The notes below the pieces were generated by a model. It made no database searches and was not told the DNA's origin. It saw nothing but the letters and a program-made list of their open reading frames with translations. Below, piece after piece: positions 7,067-16,656 of a DNA stretch of 64,000 nt; position 1 is the stretch's first letter, and each line of letters starts with the position of its first letter. The DNA comes from Hydrotalea sp. (GTDB lineage: Bacteria > Bacteroidota > Bacteroidia > Chitinophagales > Chitinophagaceae). A program made the position numbers and the translations under genes. The stretch lies in the NCBI GenBank assembly GCA_022402565.1, contig JAKRSC010000026.1, positions 1-64,000 on the forward strand, in the 5' to 3' direction.

Positions 7067-9841
7067 ATGCCAAAACACTTACTGACTTTTGCAGTATCCA
7101 TTTTTTTCGTAGTTAGTGGATTTGCTCAAGGCTCATTTATAAGCGGACAAGTAAAAGATACTTCGCAACAATTATTACTCGAACAAGCTTCTGTAATTGT
7201 ACTCAAAGCAAAAGACTCCATTTTAGTTAAACATACCCGAACCGATAAGAATGGGAAATTTACAATTAATGACTTACCGTCAGATAAATACATTCTTCTT
7301 ATTACATATCCTCGATATGCATCTTTTGAAGATATTATTGAAATTAATGAGTCGGCTGTTCAATTAGGTATTATTCCCTTAATCACTCGAGCAAAGCTTC
7401 TTGAAGAAGTAATAGTTAGAAGTCAGGTTTCAGCCATTAGAATAAAGGGAGACACTTTGGAATTTAAAGCAGATAGTTTTAAAGTTGGACAAAATGCAAA
7501 TGTTGAAGACTTATTGAAGAGATTACCTGGAATACAGGTAAATGCAAAAGGTGAAATTACAGCTCAAGGAAGAAGGGTGCAAAAAGTGTTGGTAGATGGT
7601 GAAGAATTCTTTGGAGATGATCCAACATTAGCAACTCAAAATTTAGCTGCTAGAGCGGTTGATAAAGTACAGGTGTTTGAAAGAAAAAGTAATGAAGCAG
7701 TAGCTACAGGTATCGATGATGGTGTTAGAGAACAAACTGTGAATTTAGTATTGAAAGAAGATGCAAAAAAAGGATATTTCGGAAGAGCTGAGGCAGGTTC
7801 AGACTTCAATGATTTTTATGATGCACGACTTTTAGCAAATAGATTTAAGGGAAGCAAAAAACTTGGCGGCTATGTAACATCTAATAGAACAGGCAGGAAC
7901 AATATTAATTGGGAAGATGCACAAAATTTTGGAGGAGGCAACTTTACTTCTGGGGTAAATGAAGACGGTGGTATGTTTATCTCATTTCAAAGCGATCAGG
8001 ACTTTTCAGGCACTGAAGGCATACCCACAAATACTACGGCTGGACTTATGTTTAATAATAAGTTTGGAAAACTGAAAAGTGGCACACAAAATAACTACAA
8101 TTTTAGAAATCAACTTGCTATTGGTGACGGTAGAACCACCACTCAATTTATTTTACCCGATACAGTTTTCTTTCAAGAACAAGCCAGAATAAGCAATGCA
8201 CAACGTTGGAGACACCAAGCAAGTACGAGAAATGAATTAAAGTTGGATAGTTTAACAACCTTACAAATAAATGTGAATGGTCAGGTTTCGAGAAGCATAA
8301 GTGACATATCCAATACCGATCAAACAAAAAATGAGGAAAGAAATTTAGTAAACGAGGGAATCAGAACAAGGACCCAAAATAATCTTTCGCAAAATTTAAA
8401 TACAGAACTTTTCATAACAAGAAAACTCAACAGCAAAGGAAGCCTAATAACTGCTACTCTCAGTAATAGGAGTAGTTATACAAATGGAGATGGATTTTTA
8501 TTCAATACCAATAACTTTTATAACCCAAATGCAGGGGGACTTGACTCGAGTATCGTTACCAATCAGTTAAAGACTATTTATAGCAAATCAAATGTGCTCA
8601 ATAGTCGGCTTAGTTTTAATCAGCCTTTATCGAAGAGACTTACTTTAAATCTGAATTACAGTTTTCAAAGAGCTAACAATGAAAACGACAACCGTTCATT
8701 CGAGCAGCGAAATGGCAAGTACGATTCTCTTAATATGATTTTCAGCAATCACTTTGTATTCGATAACACTTCACATACCGGTGGTTTTAAACTGGCATAC
8801 AAACAAAAAAAGTGGAATGTACAGGCTGGACTAGGCATCCAAAACTTATTAATAGAACAAAGAGATTTATTTAAAGACACGTCTTTAAATAGGAGCTTTA
8901 CCAACTTTAACCCAACTGCCAATTTTAGTTGGAAATTTTCTTCTTCAGGTAATTTTAATGTAAGCTATAATGGAACACAGCAAGCGCCGTCATTAACGCA
9001 AATTGCTCCGTTAATCGATAACAATAATCCGTTAATGATTTCCATTGGTAACCCTTCTTTAAAACCTTCATTTAACCACAATATTAATTTTTGGTTTGGT
9101 GATTTCAAGGTAATAAGTGAACGAAATATTTATGCTTATGGAAACATTAATATCACCGATAATGCATTTAGTACAAAAGAAACAATAGGAAGTAATGGTG
9201 TGCGCACTTTTCAAACCGTGAATGTTAAAGGAAATATTTTCGGAAATTTGTATGTTTCATATAACAGAAAATTAGGCAACACACCAATTGATTTTGAGTT
9301 GCAACCGAATGTACAAATGTCTGTGAACAACAACTTTGTTAATGGACTAGCGAATAAAGTAACCTCATACTCTCTTGGAGTTCAAGCTGGCTTTGGCTTT
9401 TATGACGAAGATGATAAAATTTCGATATGGTTAGGATATGAACCAGAATGGAATAATTCAGTAAGCTCTATTCAAAGAAATCTACAAACAGCATTCTGGA
9501 TTCATACAATAAGAAGTGACATATCTTGGAAATTACCTAAAGATTGGACTATTAAAACGAATCTATCAGCAAACTTTAGACAACAAACAGAAGTATTTGG
9601 TAGAAATGTAAACGCTATTATCTGGAATGCAGATGTTGAGAAAAAAATAGTTAAAAAGAAAAACATTTACTTGACTCTTTCTGCTAATGATATCTTAAAC
9701 CAAAATATTGGGTTTAGCCGAAACATCAGAACTAATATGATTCAAGAAAACACATTCTTAACAGTTCAAAGATTTTTCTTACTGGGCTTTCGTTGGAAAT
9801 TTAACGGCGGAGCCATGCAATTAGGAGGTAACAATGAATAA
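7067..9841 (+). CDS. Outer-membrane beta-barrel protein with carboxypeptidase-like regulatory domain (TonB-receptor-like)
   Basis: About 924 residues. The ATG at 7067 gives a clean signal peptide (MPKHLLTFAVSIFFVVSGFA, then QG); a TTG 36 bases upstream is less likely. A carboxypeptidase-regulatory-like beta-sandwich covers about residues 22-100, followed by a plug-like segment (LLKRLPGIQVNAKGEITAQG, VLVDGEEFFGDDP) and a long barrel rich in alternating aromatic strands ending in LGFRWKFN. This belongs to the outer-membrane beta-barrel family related to TonB-dependent receptors, without a clear TonB box. The 3' end overlaps the start of the GLPGLI gene by 8 bases, so the two are probably co-translated and may form an envelope module, perhaps for metal or peptide handling. 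The substrate cannot be told from sequence. Confidence 0.87.
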   Translation: MPKHLLTFAVSIFFVVSGFAQGSFISGQVKDTSQQLLLEQASVIVLKAKDSILVKHTRTDKNGKFTINDLPSDKYILLITYPRYASFEDIIEINESAVQLGIIPLITRAKLLEEVIVRSQVSAIRIKGDTLEFKADSFKVGQNANVEDLLKRLPGIQVNAKGEITAQGRRVQKVLVDGEEFFGDDPTLATQNLAARAVDKVQVFERKSNEAVATGIDDGVREQTVNLVLKEDAKKGYFGRAEAGSDFNDFYDARLLANRFKGSKKLGGYVTSNRTGRNNINWEDAQNFGGGNFTSGVNEDGGMFISFQSDQDFSGTEGIPTNTTAGLMFNNKFGKLKSGTQNNYNFRNQLAIGDGRTTTQFILPDTVFFQEQARISNAQRWRHQASTRNELKLDSLTTLQINVNGQVSRSISDISNTDQTKNEERNLVNEGIRTRTQNNLSQNLNTELFITRKLNSKGSLITATLSNRSSYTNGDGFLFNTNNFYNPNAGGLDSSIVTNQLKTIYSKSNVLNSRLSFNQPLSKRLTLNLNYSFQRANNENDNRSFEQRNGKYDSLNMIFSNHFVFDNTSHTGGFKLAYKQKKWNVQAGLGIQNLLIEQRDLFKDTSLNRSFTNFNPTANFSWKFSSSGNFNVSYNGTQQAPSLTQIAPLIDNNNPLMISIGNPSLKPSFNHNINFWFGDFKVISERNIYAYGNINITDNAFSTKETIGSNGVRTFQTVNVKGNIFGNLYVSYNRKLGNTPIDFELQPNVQMSVNNNFVNGLANKVTSYSLGVQAGFGFYDEDDKISIWLGYEPEWNNSVSSIQRNLQTAFWIHTIRSDISWKLPKDWTIKTNLSANFRQQTEVFGRNVNAIIWNADVEKKIVKKKNIYLTLSANDILNQNIGFSRNIRTNMIQENTFLTVQRFFLLGFRWKFNGGAMQLGGNNE
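9823..9829 (+). promoter_or_regulatory. Strong Shine-Dalgarno-like sequence before the GLPGLI gene
   Basis: AGGAGGT lies four bases before the ATG at 9834. Such sequences are uncommon before Bacteroidota genes. Here it also encodes Gly-Gly of the upstream protein, so it may be coincidence, but it supports translational coupling of the two overlapping genes. Confidence 0.5.
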
Positions 9842-10574
9842 CAAAATATATTTAATCATTTGCATTGTATGCAGTATTGCATCACATGCTCATGTCCACG
9901 GCCAAGATATTTTCCTTAAAAAAGGGTGGATAGAATTTGAAAGACAAGAAAATGTTGTAAAAGATATGGAGGGCATGTGGGCTGAAAATTTTAAAGACAA
10001 AATACCCAAGTTTAAAATAACCTACCACAACCTGTATTTTGACGAATCGAAAACCCTTTTTATTAATGGTAAAGAACCAAAAGAAAAACATCCTTGGTTC
10101 AATGAAGATGCTTCAGATGACATTATTTTTTCTGATTTAAATGCTAAGCAAATCACAAAAAAGCAACAGGTTTTTGAAAGAACCATTCTTTTACAAGATA
10201 GCCTAAGAAATGTGGAATGGCGCATTACCGATGAAACTAGGGACATAATAGGTTTTGAATGCAGAAAAGCAGTAGGCAAATTATTAGACAGCATTTATGT
10301 AGTTGCATTTTTTACAGATCAAATTCCTGTTAATGGCGGACCATTATCTTTTTCTCAACTACCAGGCATGATTTTAGGATTGGCAATTCCAAGGTACAGT
10401 ATTACTTATTTCGCTACTAAAATAGAAGCTACTTTGCCAACAAAACCTCAAATAGTTGCACCTAGCCATAAATCTAAACCTATGGGTTATTCCGATTTAT
10501 TTCAAATGACAGAAAAAGCCATGAAAGATTGGGGCAAGTGGGGCAAGAAATACCAGATACTATTTATGCTGTAG
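9834..10574 (+). CDS. GLPGLI family protein
   Basis: Secreted or periplasmic protein of 246 residues from a Bacteroidota family of unknown function. It has a signal peptide (about residues 1-24, ending HVHGQ) and the family signature region GPLSFSQLPGMILGLAI at about 170-186, a variant of the name-giving GLPGLIL. An early segment (KKGWIEFERQENV) resembles the usual family opening with G-x-I-x-Y/F-E. The start overlaps the stop of the barrel gene by 8 bases. Genes of this family often pair with outer-membrane barrel proteins of this kind, as here, which suggests an accessory envelope role; no activity is known. Confidence 0.87.
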   Translation: MNNKIYLIICIVCSIASHAHVHGQDIFLKKGWIEFERQENVVKDMEGMWAENFKDKIPKFKITYHNLYFDESKTLFINGKEPKEKHPWFNEDASDDIIFSDLNAKQITKKQQVFERTILLQDSLRNVEWRITDETRDIIGFECRKAVGKLLDSIYVVAFFTDQIPVNGGPLSFSQLPGMILGLAIPRYSITYFATKIEATLPTKPQIVAPSHKSKPMGYSDLFQMTEKAMKDWGKWGKKYQILFML

Positions 10575-10577
10575 CAT

Positions 10578-12428
10578 TTATTTTTTCAACTCTATTACTT
10601 TCATGGTCATTGCAGGAATAGAAAACACTGTTCCGATTTGTTCATTGCTGATGATGTCAGTTCCTTTTTGAAAGTTCTTCGTCATTTCAGCATAATCAGA
10701 AAATTGAACATTCATATCCTTAGCAGATGTATTCATAACACACATTAACACCTGATTATTGTCGTATCTGAAATAAACGTACAGTCCATCTTTGGGAACA
10801 AACTGCAACATCTTACCCCTTGTAATGGCAGTCGATTGCTTTCTGAAATGTGCCAGCTTCGCAATATAATCCTGCATATCTTTTTCTTCTGCTGTTAAAC
10901 CACTTCCTGTAAATGCATTCTTCTGATCCCCTTTCCATCCCCCGGGAAAATCTTTTCTCACATACCCATCGTTAGGAGATGTAAAACCTTCCATCAATAC
11001 TTCATTGCCATAATAGAGTTGCGGAATACCTCTACAGGTCATTAACCATGCCATGGCCATTTTGTACTTTTTTAAATCCTTTCCCACCACACTATAAAAT
11101 CTTGGTATATCGTGGTTATCGAGAAATATAACTTGTTGCATGGGATCTTTATAGAGCAAATCTTGAGTGAGTGTGATGTATAATTTATTGACTCCCTCTG
11201 TCCAACCAAATGGCTCATTCAAAGCAGGTTGAATTCCATAGAGCAAAGTTTGAAAATCTGTTGTTGCTTGCAGGTTGCTTTTGAACGGAATCTGCAAGTT
11301 GTTTTCGCAGAAAAATGCTTGGTTTACCACACCATGCACCCAGGTCTCACCAAATAAAGTGAGCTTAGGATATTCTTTATACAATGCAGCATTACAACGA
11401 TTCATAAACTCTAAATCATTGTAAGCGTAGGTATCAATTCTCCAACCATCAATTCCAAATTCTTCTACTGTCCAAATTGCATGCTGAATTAAAAATATCT
11501 CTACATGTTTGTTACGATGATTCCAATCTGGCATGGCACGAACAAACCATCCATCGCTCATGATTTTTTTATCTTTTTCAGAAGCATAAGGATCAAATAA
11601 AACCTGGTCTTTGTAACTAGTTTGAGTAAAACTTGGCCACCTGTTAAACCACGAAGAGTCTGGCTGATCTTTGAATAGAATATGCTGGGTACCCACATGG
11701 TTGTATACAGCATCCTGAATAATTTTTAACCCCTTTGCATGGGCCGATTGAATGAGTTGGTGATAAGCCTCTTCACCACCCAATCTGGGATCAATTCTAT
11801 AATGATCAGTGAAAGCATATCCATGCTCAGTACGGTCTTTCATATCATTGATCAAAACCGGATTCAACCATAAAGCGGTAACTCCCATTTTATTGAAGTA
11901 CGACAGGTTCTGTGTGATACCTTGCAAATCGCCTCCATGTCTGTTGAATACAGTATCTCGGTTAAGTGTTTGATCGAGCATACCTGGAATGCGGTCATTG
12001 CTTTCATCACCATTTGCAAAACGGTCTGGCATGATTAAGTACATCAAATCTGCACTATTTACTCCTTGTGCAAATAAGGTTCCATTACCTTTTCTTCTTG
12101 GCTTCAAAACAAAATCAACCTTTTCCGTTTTACCGTTTTGGGTAATCCTAATAGGAACTTTTCCTGGCTGCGCTGTAGGTGCAATCAATAAATCTACTGC
12201 TACATAATTTGCATTGCTGAAGCGATGCACTTTTTGAATGCGCACACCGGGATATTGCAATTGAACATTGGCCTGACCGATACCACTCTCCTGGTTTCTA
12301 ATGATAACCTGCACTTGGTTCCACTTCATTCCTACCCACCAATTCTCAGGAAATAATCTGTATGTATTGCTAATGGCGGACCAAGCAATGCACAAGCCCA
12401 TCAGTAAAAGACTGAATCTTAATTTCAT
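10578..12428 (-). CDS. Exported GH13 alpha-amylase family enzyme (cyclomaltodextrinase / neopullulanase type)
   Basis: Hydrolyses alpha-1,4 bonds of maltodextrins or cyclodextrins, probably in the periplasm. The 616 residues begin with a signal peptide (about 1-20), an immunoglobulin-like N-terminal domain of the cyclomaltodextrinase type (about 22-115), then the GH13 barrel: DAVYNH at 239-244, nucleophile D332 in GWRIDTYAYN, acid/base E361 in FGETWVHG, stabiliser D440 in FLDNHD, and a C-terminal beta domain. The layout resembles SusA of Bacteroides. It is the last gene of the run glgA-glgC-MFS-GH13, with 25 bases to the MFS gene, so it probably feeds that carrier. No SusC or SusD homologue is adjacent. 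Confidence 0.92.
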   Translation of the reverse strand: MKLRFSLLLMGLCIAWSAISNTYRLFPENWWVGMKWNQVQVIIRNQESGIGQANVQLQYPGVRIQKVHRFSNANYVAVDLLIAPTAQPGKVPIRITQNGKTEKVDFVLKPRRKGNGTLFAQGVNSADLMYLIMPDRFANGDESNDRIPGMLDQTLNRDTVFNRHGGDLQGITQNLSYFNKMGVTALWLNPVLINDMKDRTEHGYAFTDHYRIDPRLGGEEAYHQLIQSAHAKGLKIIQDAVYNHVGTQHILFKDQPDSSWFNRWPSFTQTSYKDQVLFDPYASEKDKKIMSDGWFVRAMPDWNHRNKHVEIFLIQHAIWTVEEFGIDGWRIDTYAYNDLEFMNRCNAALYKEYPKLTLFGETWVHGVVNQAFFCENNLQIPFKSNLQATTDFQTLLYGIQPALNEPFGWTEGVNKLYITLTQDLLYKDPMQQVIFLDNHDIPRFYSVVGKDLKKYKMAMAWLMTCRGIPQLYYGNEVLMEGFTSPNDGYVRKDFPGGWKGDQKNAFTGSGLTAEEKDMQDYIAKLAHFRKQSTAITRGKMLQFVPKDGLYVYFRYDNNQVLMCVMNTSAKDMNVQFSDYAEMTKNFQKGTDIISNEQIGTVFSIPAMTMKVIELKK

Positions 12429-12453
12429 AATGACTGTTTTTTAGAAATCGGAA

Positions 12454-13797
12454 CTATGATTCCTTTATAACAAAATAAGCGCTGATACCCCCCAATGCCA
12501 TGGAAGCACCTGCCAATCCAATTACATGAATTGCATGGCCACCCATCAACTGTAATGCTAATCCACCTAATAAACCTGCTGCAATTTGAGGCAAAGTAAT
12601 GGTTACATTGAAAATACCCATATACACACCTGTTTGTTCGGCAGGAAGTGAAGATGCAAGAATAGCATATGGCAGGGCTAAAATAGCAGCCCATGCAATA
12701 CCTACACCAATCATAGATAAGAATAACAAATTTTTATCTTGAATGAACATCATGGATAGTAGTCCAACACCTCCACACAAAAGTGAAAACATGTAGGTAT
12801 TCTTTCTTCCAAACTTATTCGCCATTGGCGTTAATACCAAAGAATAGAGCGCTGCAAATACGCTGTATGCTGCAAAGATGACGCCAGTCCAGTTACCTGC
12901 TTCATTGAACTCTTTCGTTTTTGCATCAGCCGTACCCCAAATATGTTCGGCAATGCCCTGGGTGGTGTACACCCACATTAAGAACAATGCAAACCATGAG
13001 AAAAACTGCGTTACAGCCAATTGGAGCATGGTTTTAGGGATGTTCATCAAAAGGTCAAAGAAATTCATTTTGACTTTTTGCTCAGTATTGATGTTATTGT
13101 AACGAGCATATTCTTCCGGCGGATACTCCTTCGTTCTGAATGAAGTCCACAGAACGCTCAACAACAATGCTGCACCACCAAAGTAAAACGACCAAATAAC
13201 AGTTGGCGCTACTTTCTCTCCTTCTGCGGGTTCATTTGCTACACCAATTGAAGTCAATACAAAAGGAAGTAAACTACCTACCACGGCACCTGCATTGATT
13301 AAAAAACTTTGAATGGCATACCCTTGGTTCCTTTGCTTTTCAGGAACCATATCGCTTACTAAAGCACGGAAAGGTTGCATGGTTACGTTAAATGAGGTAT
13401 CCATTAAGAGCAACATAGCCGCGCCGAAAAACAGAGGTGGTAATAAAGCGGCAAAATGCTCCGAATTAGGCATAAACAACATAGCTAATGCACTTACAAC
13501 GCATCCACCTAATATGAAAGGAATTCTTCTTCCAAACCTTGTCCATGTTTTATCGCTCGACATGCCCACAATGGGTTGTACAATAAACCCTGCAAGTGGA
13601 GCTGCCAACCAAAAAAATCCCAAGTGATGAGGATCGGCACCTATAGCAGATAGAATTCTACTGGTATTTGCATTTTGAAGTGAGTAACCAATTTGAACTC
13701 CTAAAAATCCAAAACTAATATTCCAAATTTGCCAGAAATTAAGAACTGGCTTTTTGGAATTGCCAGTAGCGGCACCTGCTCCGGTGTTCATAGCCAT
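12454..13797 (-). CDS. MFS transporter, maltose/maltodextrin type (SLC45/GPH-like)
   Basis: Inner-membrane sugar carrier of 447 residues with about 12 hydrophobic helices. The segment SDKTWTRFGRRIPFILGG between helices 2 and 3 is the MFS loop motif typical of the sucrose/maltose (SLC45-like) and GPH-related carriers. The N terminus (FWQIWNISFGFLGVQIGYSL) is characteristic of Bacteroidota maltose permeases found beside GH13 enzymes. It lies between glgC (32 bases upstream) and the exported GH13 gene (25 bases downstream), all on one strand. This context supports import of maltose or short maltodextrins made by the enzyme. Substrate assignment is by family and neighbourhood only. Confidence 0.88.
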   Translation of the reverse strand: MAMNTGAGAATGNSKKPVLNFWQIWNISFGFLGVQIGYSLQNANTSRILSAIGADPHHLGFFWLAAPLAGFIVQPIVGMSSDKTWTRFGRRIPFILGGCVVSALAMLFMPNSEHFAALLPPLFFGAAMLLLMDTSFNVTMQPFRALVSDMVPEKQRNQGYAIQSFLINAGAVVGSLLPFVLTSIGVANEPAEGEKVAPTVIWSFYFGGAALLLSVLWTSFRTKEYPPEEYARYNNINTEQKVKMNFFDLLMNIPKTMLQLAVTQFFSWFALFLMWVYTTQGIAEHIWGTADAKTKEFNEAGNWTGVIFAAYSVFAALYSLVLTPMANKFGRKNTYMFSLLCGGVGLLSMMFIQDKNLLFLSMIGVGIAWAAILALPYAILASSLPAEQTGVYMGIFNVTITLPQIAAGLLGGLALQLMGGHAIHVIGLAGASMALGGISAYFVIKES

Positions 13798-13829
13798 AGA
13801 TGCAATCGTTTTAAGGTTAAGTCAAAGTT

Positions 13830-15113
13830 TTAAATCACAAATCCATCATGAAGAACAGCTCCTTTTTTTATCACAACAATACCATCTTTTACTGCATATA
13901 ATGGATGGTCTACATTTTCTAAATGTTTTCCTCCATTAATTCTTACATCATTTCCAATTCTACAGTTCTTATCAAGAATGGCATCTTTTATATAGCAGCG
14001 CTCTCCAATTCCAATTTTTGGTAATCCATCTTTCTGATTCTTTTCCATTTCTGCAAGGGTTTCATAATAGTCATTACCCATGATATAAGAGTTAACAACA
14101 GTTGTTCCATGACCAACTCTAGACCTAATACCCACTACACTATTTTCAATTCTACTTGCATTTATAATAGAACCTTCTGCAATAATGGTTTTTTCTAGCG
14201 TAGTGCCACTAATTTTTGCAGGAGGAAGCATTCTTGCCCTACTATAAACTGTTTTTCTATTATCAAATAAATTGAATGGTGGTATATCTTGCGTTAAAGC
14301 AAGGTTTGCCTCATAAAAAGAATAAATATTACCAATATCAGTCCAATAACCTTCATATTGAAAACTCACTACTTGATGTCCATCAATAGAATTTGGCAAT
14401 ATCTCCTTACCAAAGTCCGTAGCTGTTGGATATTCATTCAGCAATAAGTTGAATAAAATTTCTCGTTTAAAAATATAAATACCCATTGATGCTAAATAAT
14501 TTCTGCCTTCGGCTTTCATTTCAGCACCTGTATCGCTCACCCAATCAGGAAGCACATCTCTTTTAGGCTTTTCAATAAATGAGGTTATAAATTTATCCTC
14601 ATCTGCTTTTAAAATTCCAAATTCTGTTGCATCTCTTTCATTCACAGGAATAGTTGCAATTGAGATATCTGCATTCTTTTCTTTATGCATATTCAACATC
14701 TCGGTGAAATCCATTTGATATAATTGATCCCCACTTAAGATGAGAATATATTCAAATTCAAGATTTGAAATATGTCGCAAAGATTGCCTCACAGCATCAG
14801 CAGTACCTTGAAACCAACCTTGGTTATCTGGAGTTTGTTCTGCTGCAAGAATATCTACAAATCCCGTACTGAATGCACTGAAGTGGTAGGTGTTCTTAAT
14901 ATGCTTGTTCAAAGATGCCGAATTGAACTGCGTCAATACAAACATTCTATTGATATATGAATTGATACAGTTACTGATTGGAATATCAACTAATCTATAT
15001 TTACCTGCAATAGGAACAGCAGGCTTGGATCTACTTGCAGTAAGGGGGTACAAACGTGTGCCCGCACCTCCTCCTAAAATCACTGCCATTACTTGTTTTG
15101 AAATTGCCATCAT
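13830..15113 (-). CDS. glgC: Glucose-1-phosphate adenylyltransferase (ADP-glucose pyrophosphorylase)
   Basis: Makes ADP-glucose from ATP and glucose 1-phosphate, the committed step of bacterial glycogen synthesis. The 427 residues have the nucleotidyltransferase signature AVILGGGAGTRLYPLT at the N terminus, the SKPAVPIAGKYRLVDIPISN segment, the WFQGTADAVRQ motif and the substrate-site region SFIEKPKRD, then a C-terminal left-handed beta-helix with hexapeptide-like repeats. Length is normal for the family. It begins 12 bases after glgA, so the two are co-transcribed. A second ATG three bases later (15110) could be the true start. Confidence 0.96.
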   Translation of the reverse strand: MMAISKQVMAVILGGGAGTRLYPLTASRSKPAVPIAGKYRLVDIPISNCINSYINRMFVLTQFNSASLNKHIKNTYHFSAFSTGFVDILAAEQTPDNQGWFQGTADAVRQSLRHISNLEFEYILILSGDQLYQMDFTEMLNMHKEKNADISIATIPVNERDATEFGILKADEDKFITSFIEKPKRDVLPDWVSDTGAEMKAEGRNYLASMGIYIFKREILFNLLLNEYPTATDFGKEILPNSIDGHQVVSFQYEGYWTDIGNIYSFYEANLALTQDIPPFNLFDNRKTVYSRARMLPPAKISGTTLEKTIIAEGSIINASRIENSVVGIRSRVGHGTTVVNSYIMGNDYYETLAEMEKNQKDGLPKIGIGERCYIKDAILDKNCRIGNDVRINGGKHLENVDHPLYAVKDGIVVIKKGAVLHDGFVI

Positions 15114-15125
15114 ATGCCTCTAGTT

Positions 15126-16541
15126 TTATAAAGATTCATAAAGTGAAATGTATTGTTGTACTGAATTTTCCCAACTCAAATCAATTCCCATCATATGCTT
15201 TCGCATCCAGTTGAAATGAGTTTTGTCTTGGTATACTCTAATTGCTCTTCCAATAGAGTAGACTATATCATCAACACTTGCGTGATTAAATCGTATCCCA
15301 TACCCATCTATATCTCCCATATCTACAACAGTATCCTTGAGTCCGCCAGTGCTTCTTACCATAGGCACTGTTCCATAACGCATAGAATACATTTGGTTTA
15401 AACCGCAGGGTTCTACTCTGCTGGGCATTAATAAGAAATCGGCGCCAGCATACATTAAATGACTAAGCGCTTCATCGTATCCAATATAAGAATTATAAAC
15501 CCCTTTGAAATTGACAGCCATACGTCTTAATTCTTCTTCCAAGAATGGATCTCCGCTGCCTAGCACCATATAGTTAGCTCCATCTCCATGATGATATATG
15601 GCAGATTTAATTGCATCTGGTATAATGTCGGCCGCCTTCTCGCCTACCAATCTTCCAATGAAAACAATCAGTGGCTTTTTTACGTCTAATCCGAACTGTT
15701 GACAAATGATGGTTTTATTTTTTTGTTTTCCTTCAGATATAGTATCAACAGTATAATGCGCTTTTAAATAAGAATCTGTTGCAGGATCCCATACATCGGC
15801 ATCAATTCCATTGAGTATGCCTACGCATTTTCCTCTTTCGTATTCAAAAAGTGATTCTAACCCATTCGACTCTTGACGCAATTCATCCAAATAACTATAG
15901 CTTACCGTTGTTACTTTCCACGCACATTTTATTCCACTCGCTAATGGATTAATAGTTCCATTCCATTCCAACATACCAGATTTCCAAGTATCGTATGCAG
16001 GAATATATACGCTTTTATCCCAACCCATCCAGCCTTGGTACTGCGCGTTATGGATAGTAAGAATAGTTCGAACCATTCTAAGATGCTGATAAGAGTAGCA
16101 ATACTGAAACATGAAAGGAATAAGTGCGGTATGATGGTCATGACAGTGTACTACATCGGGTCGGTGCTCCCACCTACTCACCCAATCAACTACTGCAATT
16201 TGAAATGCTGTGAATCGCTCGGTATCATCGTCGTATCCATATATTTTTTCTCTGTCTAACAATCCATTGATATCTACTAAATACAAATCAAAACCAAGTT
16301 CAACCGACTTTTCTTTGATAATAGTGTATTCAAAAGTCCAATCACCCATTCTAGCATAACCCTTGTAATCAACTACCCACTCTTTCTGATATAGATATTT
16401 GGTTCTGTACATGGGTAGCACCACCTTAGCATAATGACCTAACCTCGACTGGTATTTAGGAAGTGCTCCAACCACGTCCCCTAATCCACCAGTTTTAGCC
16501 ATTGGATAACACTCTGCACTTACGTGTAAAATTTCCATCAA
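15126..16541 (-). CDS. glgA: Glycogen synthase, ADP-glucose type (GT5)
   Basis: Extends glycogen chains from ADP-glucose. At 471 residues it is a full-length GT5 enzyme with two Rossmann domains. The N-terminal half has the ADP-glucose motif KTGGLGDVVGALP and DVVHCHDHHTALIPF; the C-terminal half has FIGRLVGEKAADI and the catalytic/nucleotide region PSRVEPCGLNQMYSMRYGT, with E and C-G-L in the expected places, followed by STGGLKDTV. It is first of the probable operon with glgC, the MFS carrier and the GH13 enzyme. A promoter-like arrangement lies about 40 bases upstream in the gap to the divergent FHS gene. A second, incomplete GT5 protein is encoded at 61543-62361. Confidence 0.95.
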   Translation of the reverse strand: MMEILHVSAECYPMAKTGGLGDVVGALPKYQSRLGHYAKVVLPMYRTKYLYQKEWVVDYKGYARMGDWTFEYTIIKEKSVELGFDLYLVDINGLLDREKIYGYDDDTERFTAFQIAVVDWVSRWEHRPDVVHCHDHHTALIPFMFQYCYSYQHLRMVRTILTIHNAQYQGWMGWDKSVYIPAYDTWKSGMLEWNGTINPLASGIKCAWKVTTVSYSYLDELRQESNGLESLFEYERGKCVGILNGIDADVWDPATDSYLKAHYTVDTISEGKQKNKTIICQQFGLDVKKPLIVFIGRLVGEKAADIIPDAIKSAIYHHGDGANYMVLGSGDPFLEEELRRMAVNFKGVYNSYIGYDEALSHLMYAGADFLLMPSRVEPCGLNQMYSMRYGTVPMVRSTGGLKDTVVDMGDIDGYGIRFNHASVDDIVYSIGRAIRVYQDKTHFNWMRKHMMGIDLSWENSVQQYISLYESL

Positions 16542-16656
16542 ATTGTATTTGAGCGATTTGCGTTCAAATTAAGATGAAAAACTTTCCCCACAAATTAATG
16601 GGCAAACTTTTTCTATTTACAAAAACATACTATTTTCAACGTTCAAATCAAATTGA

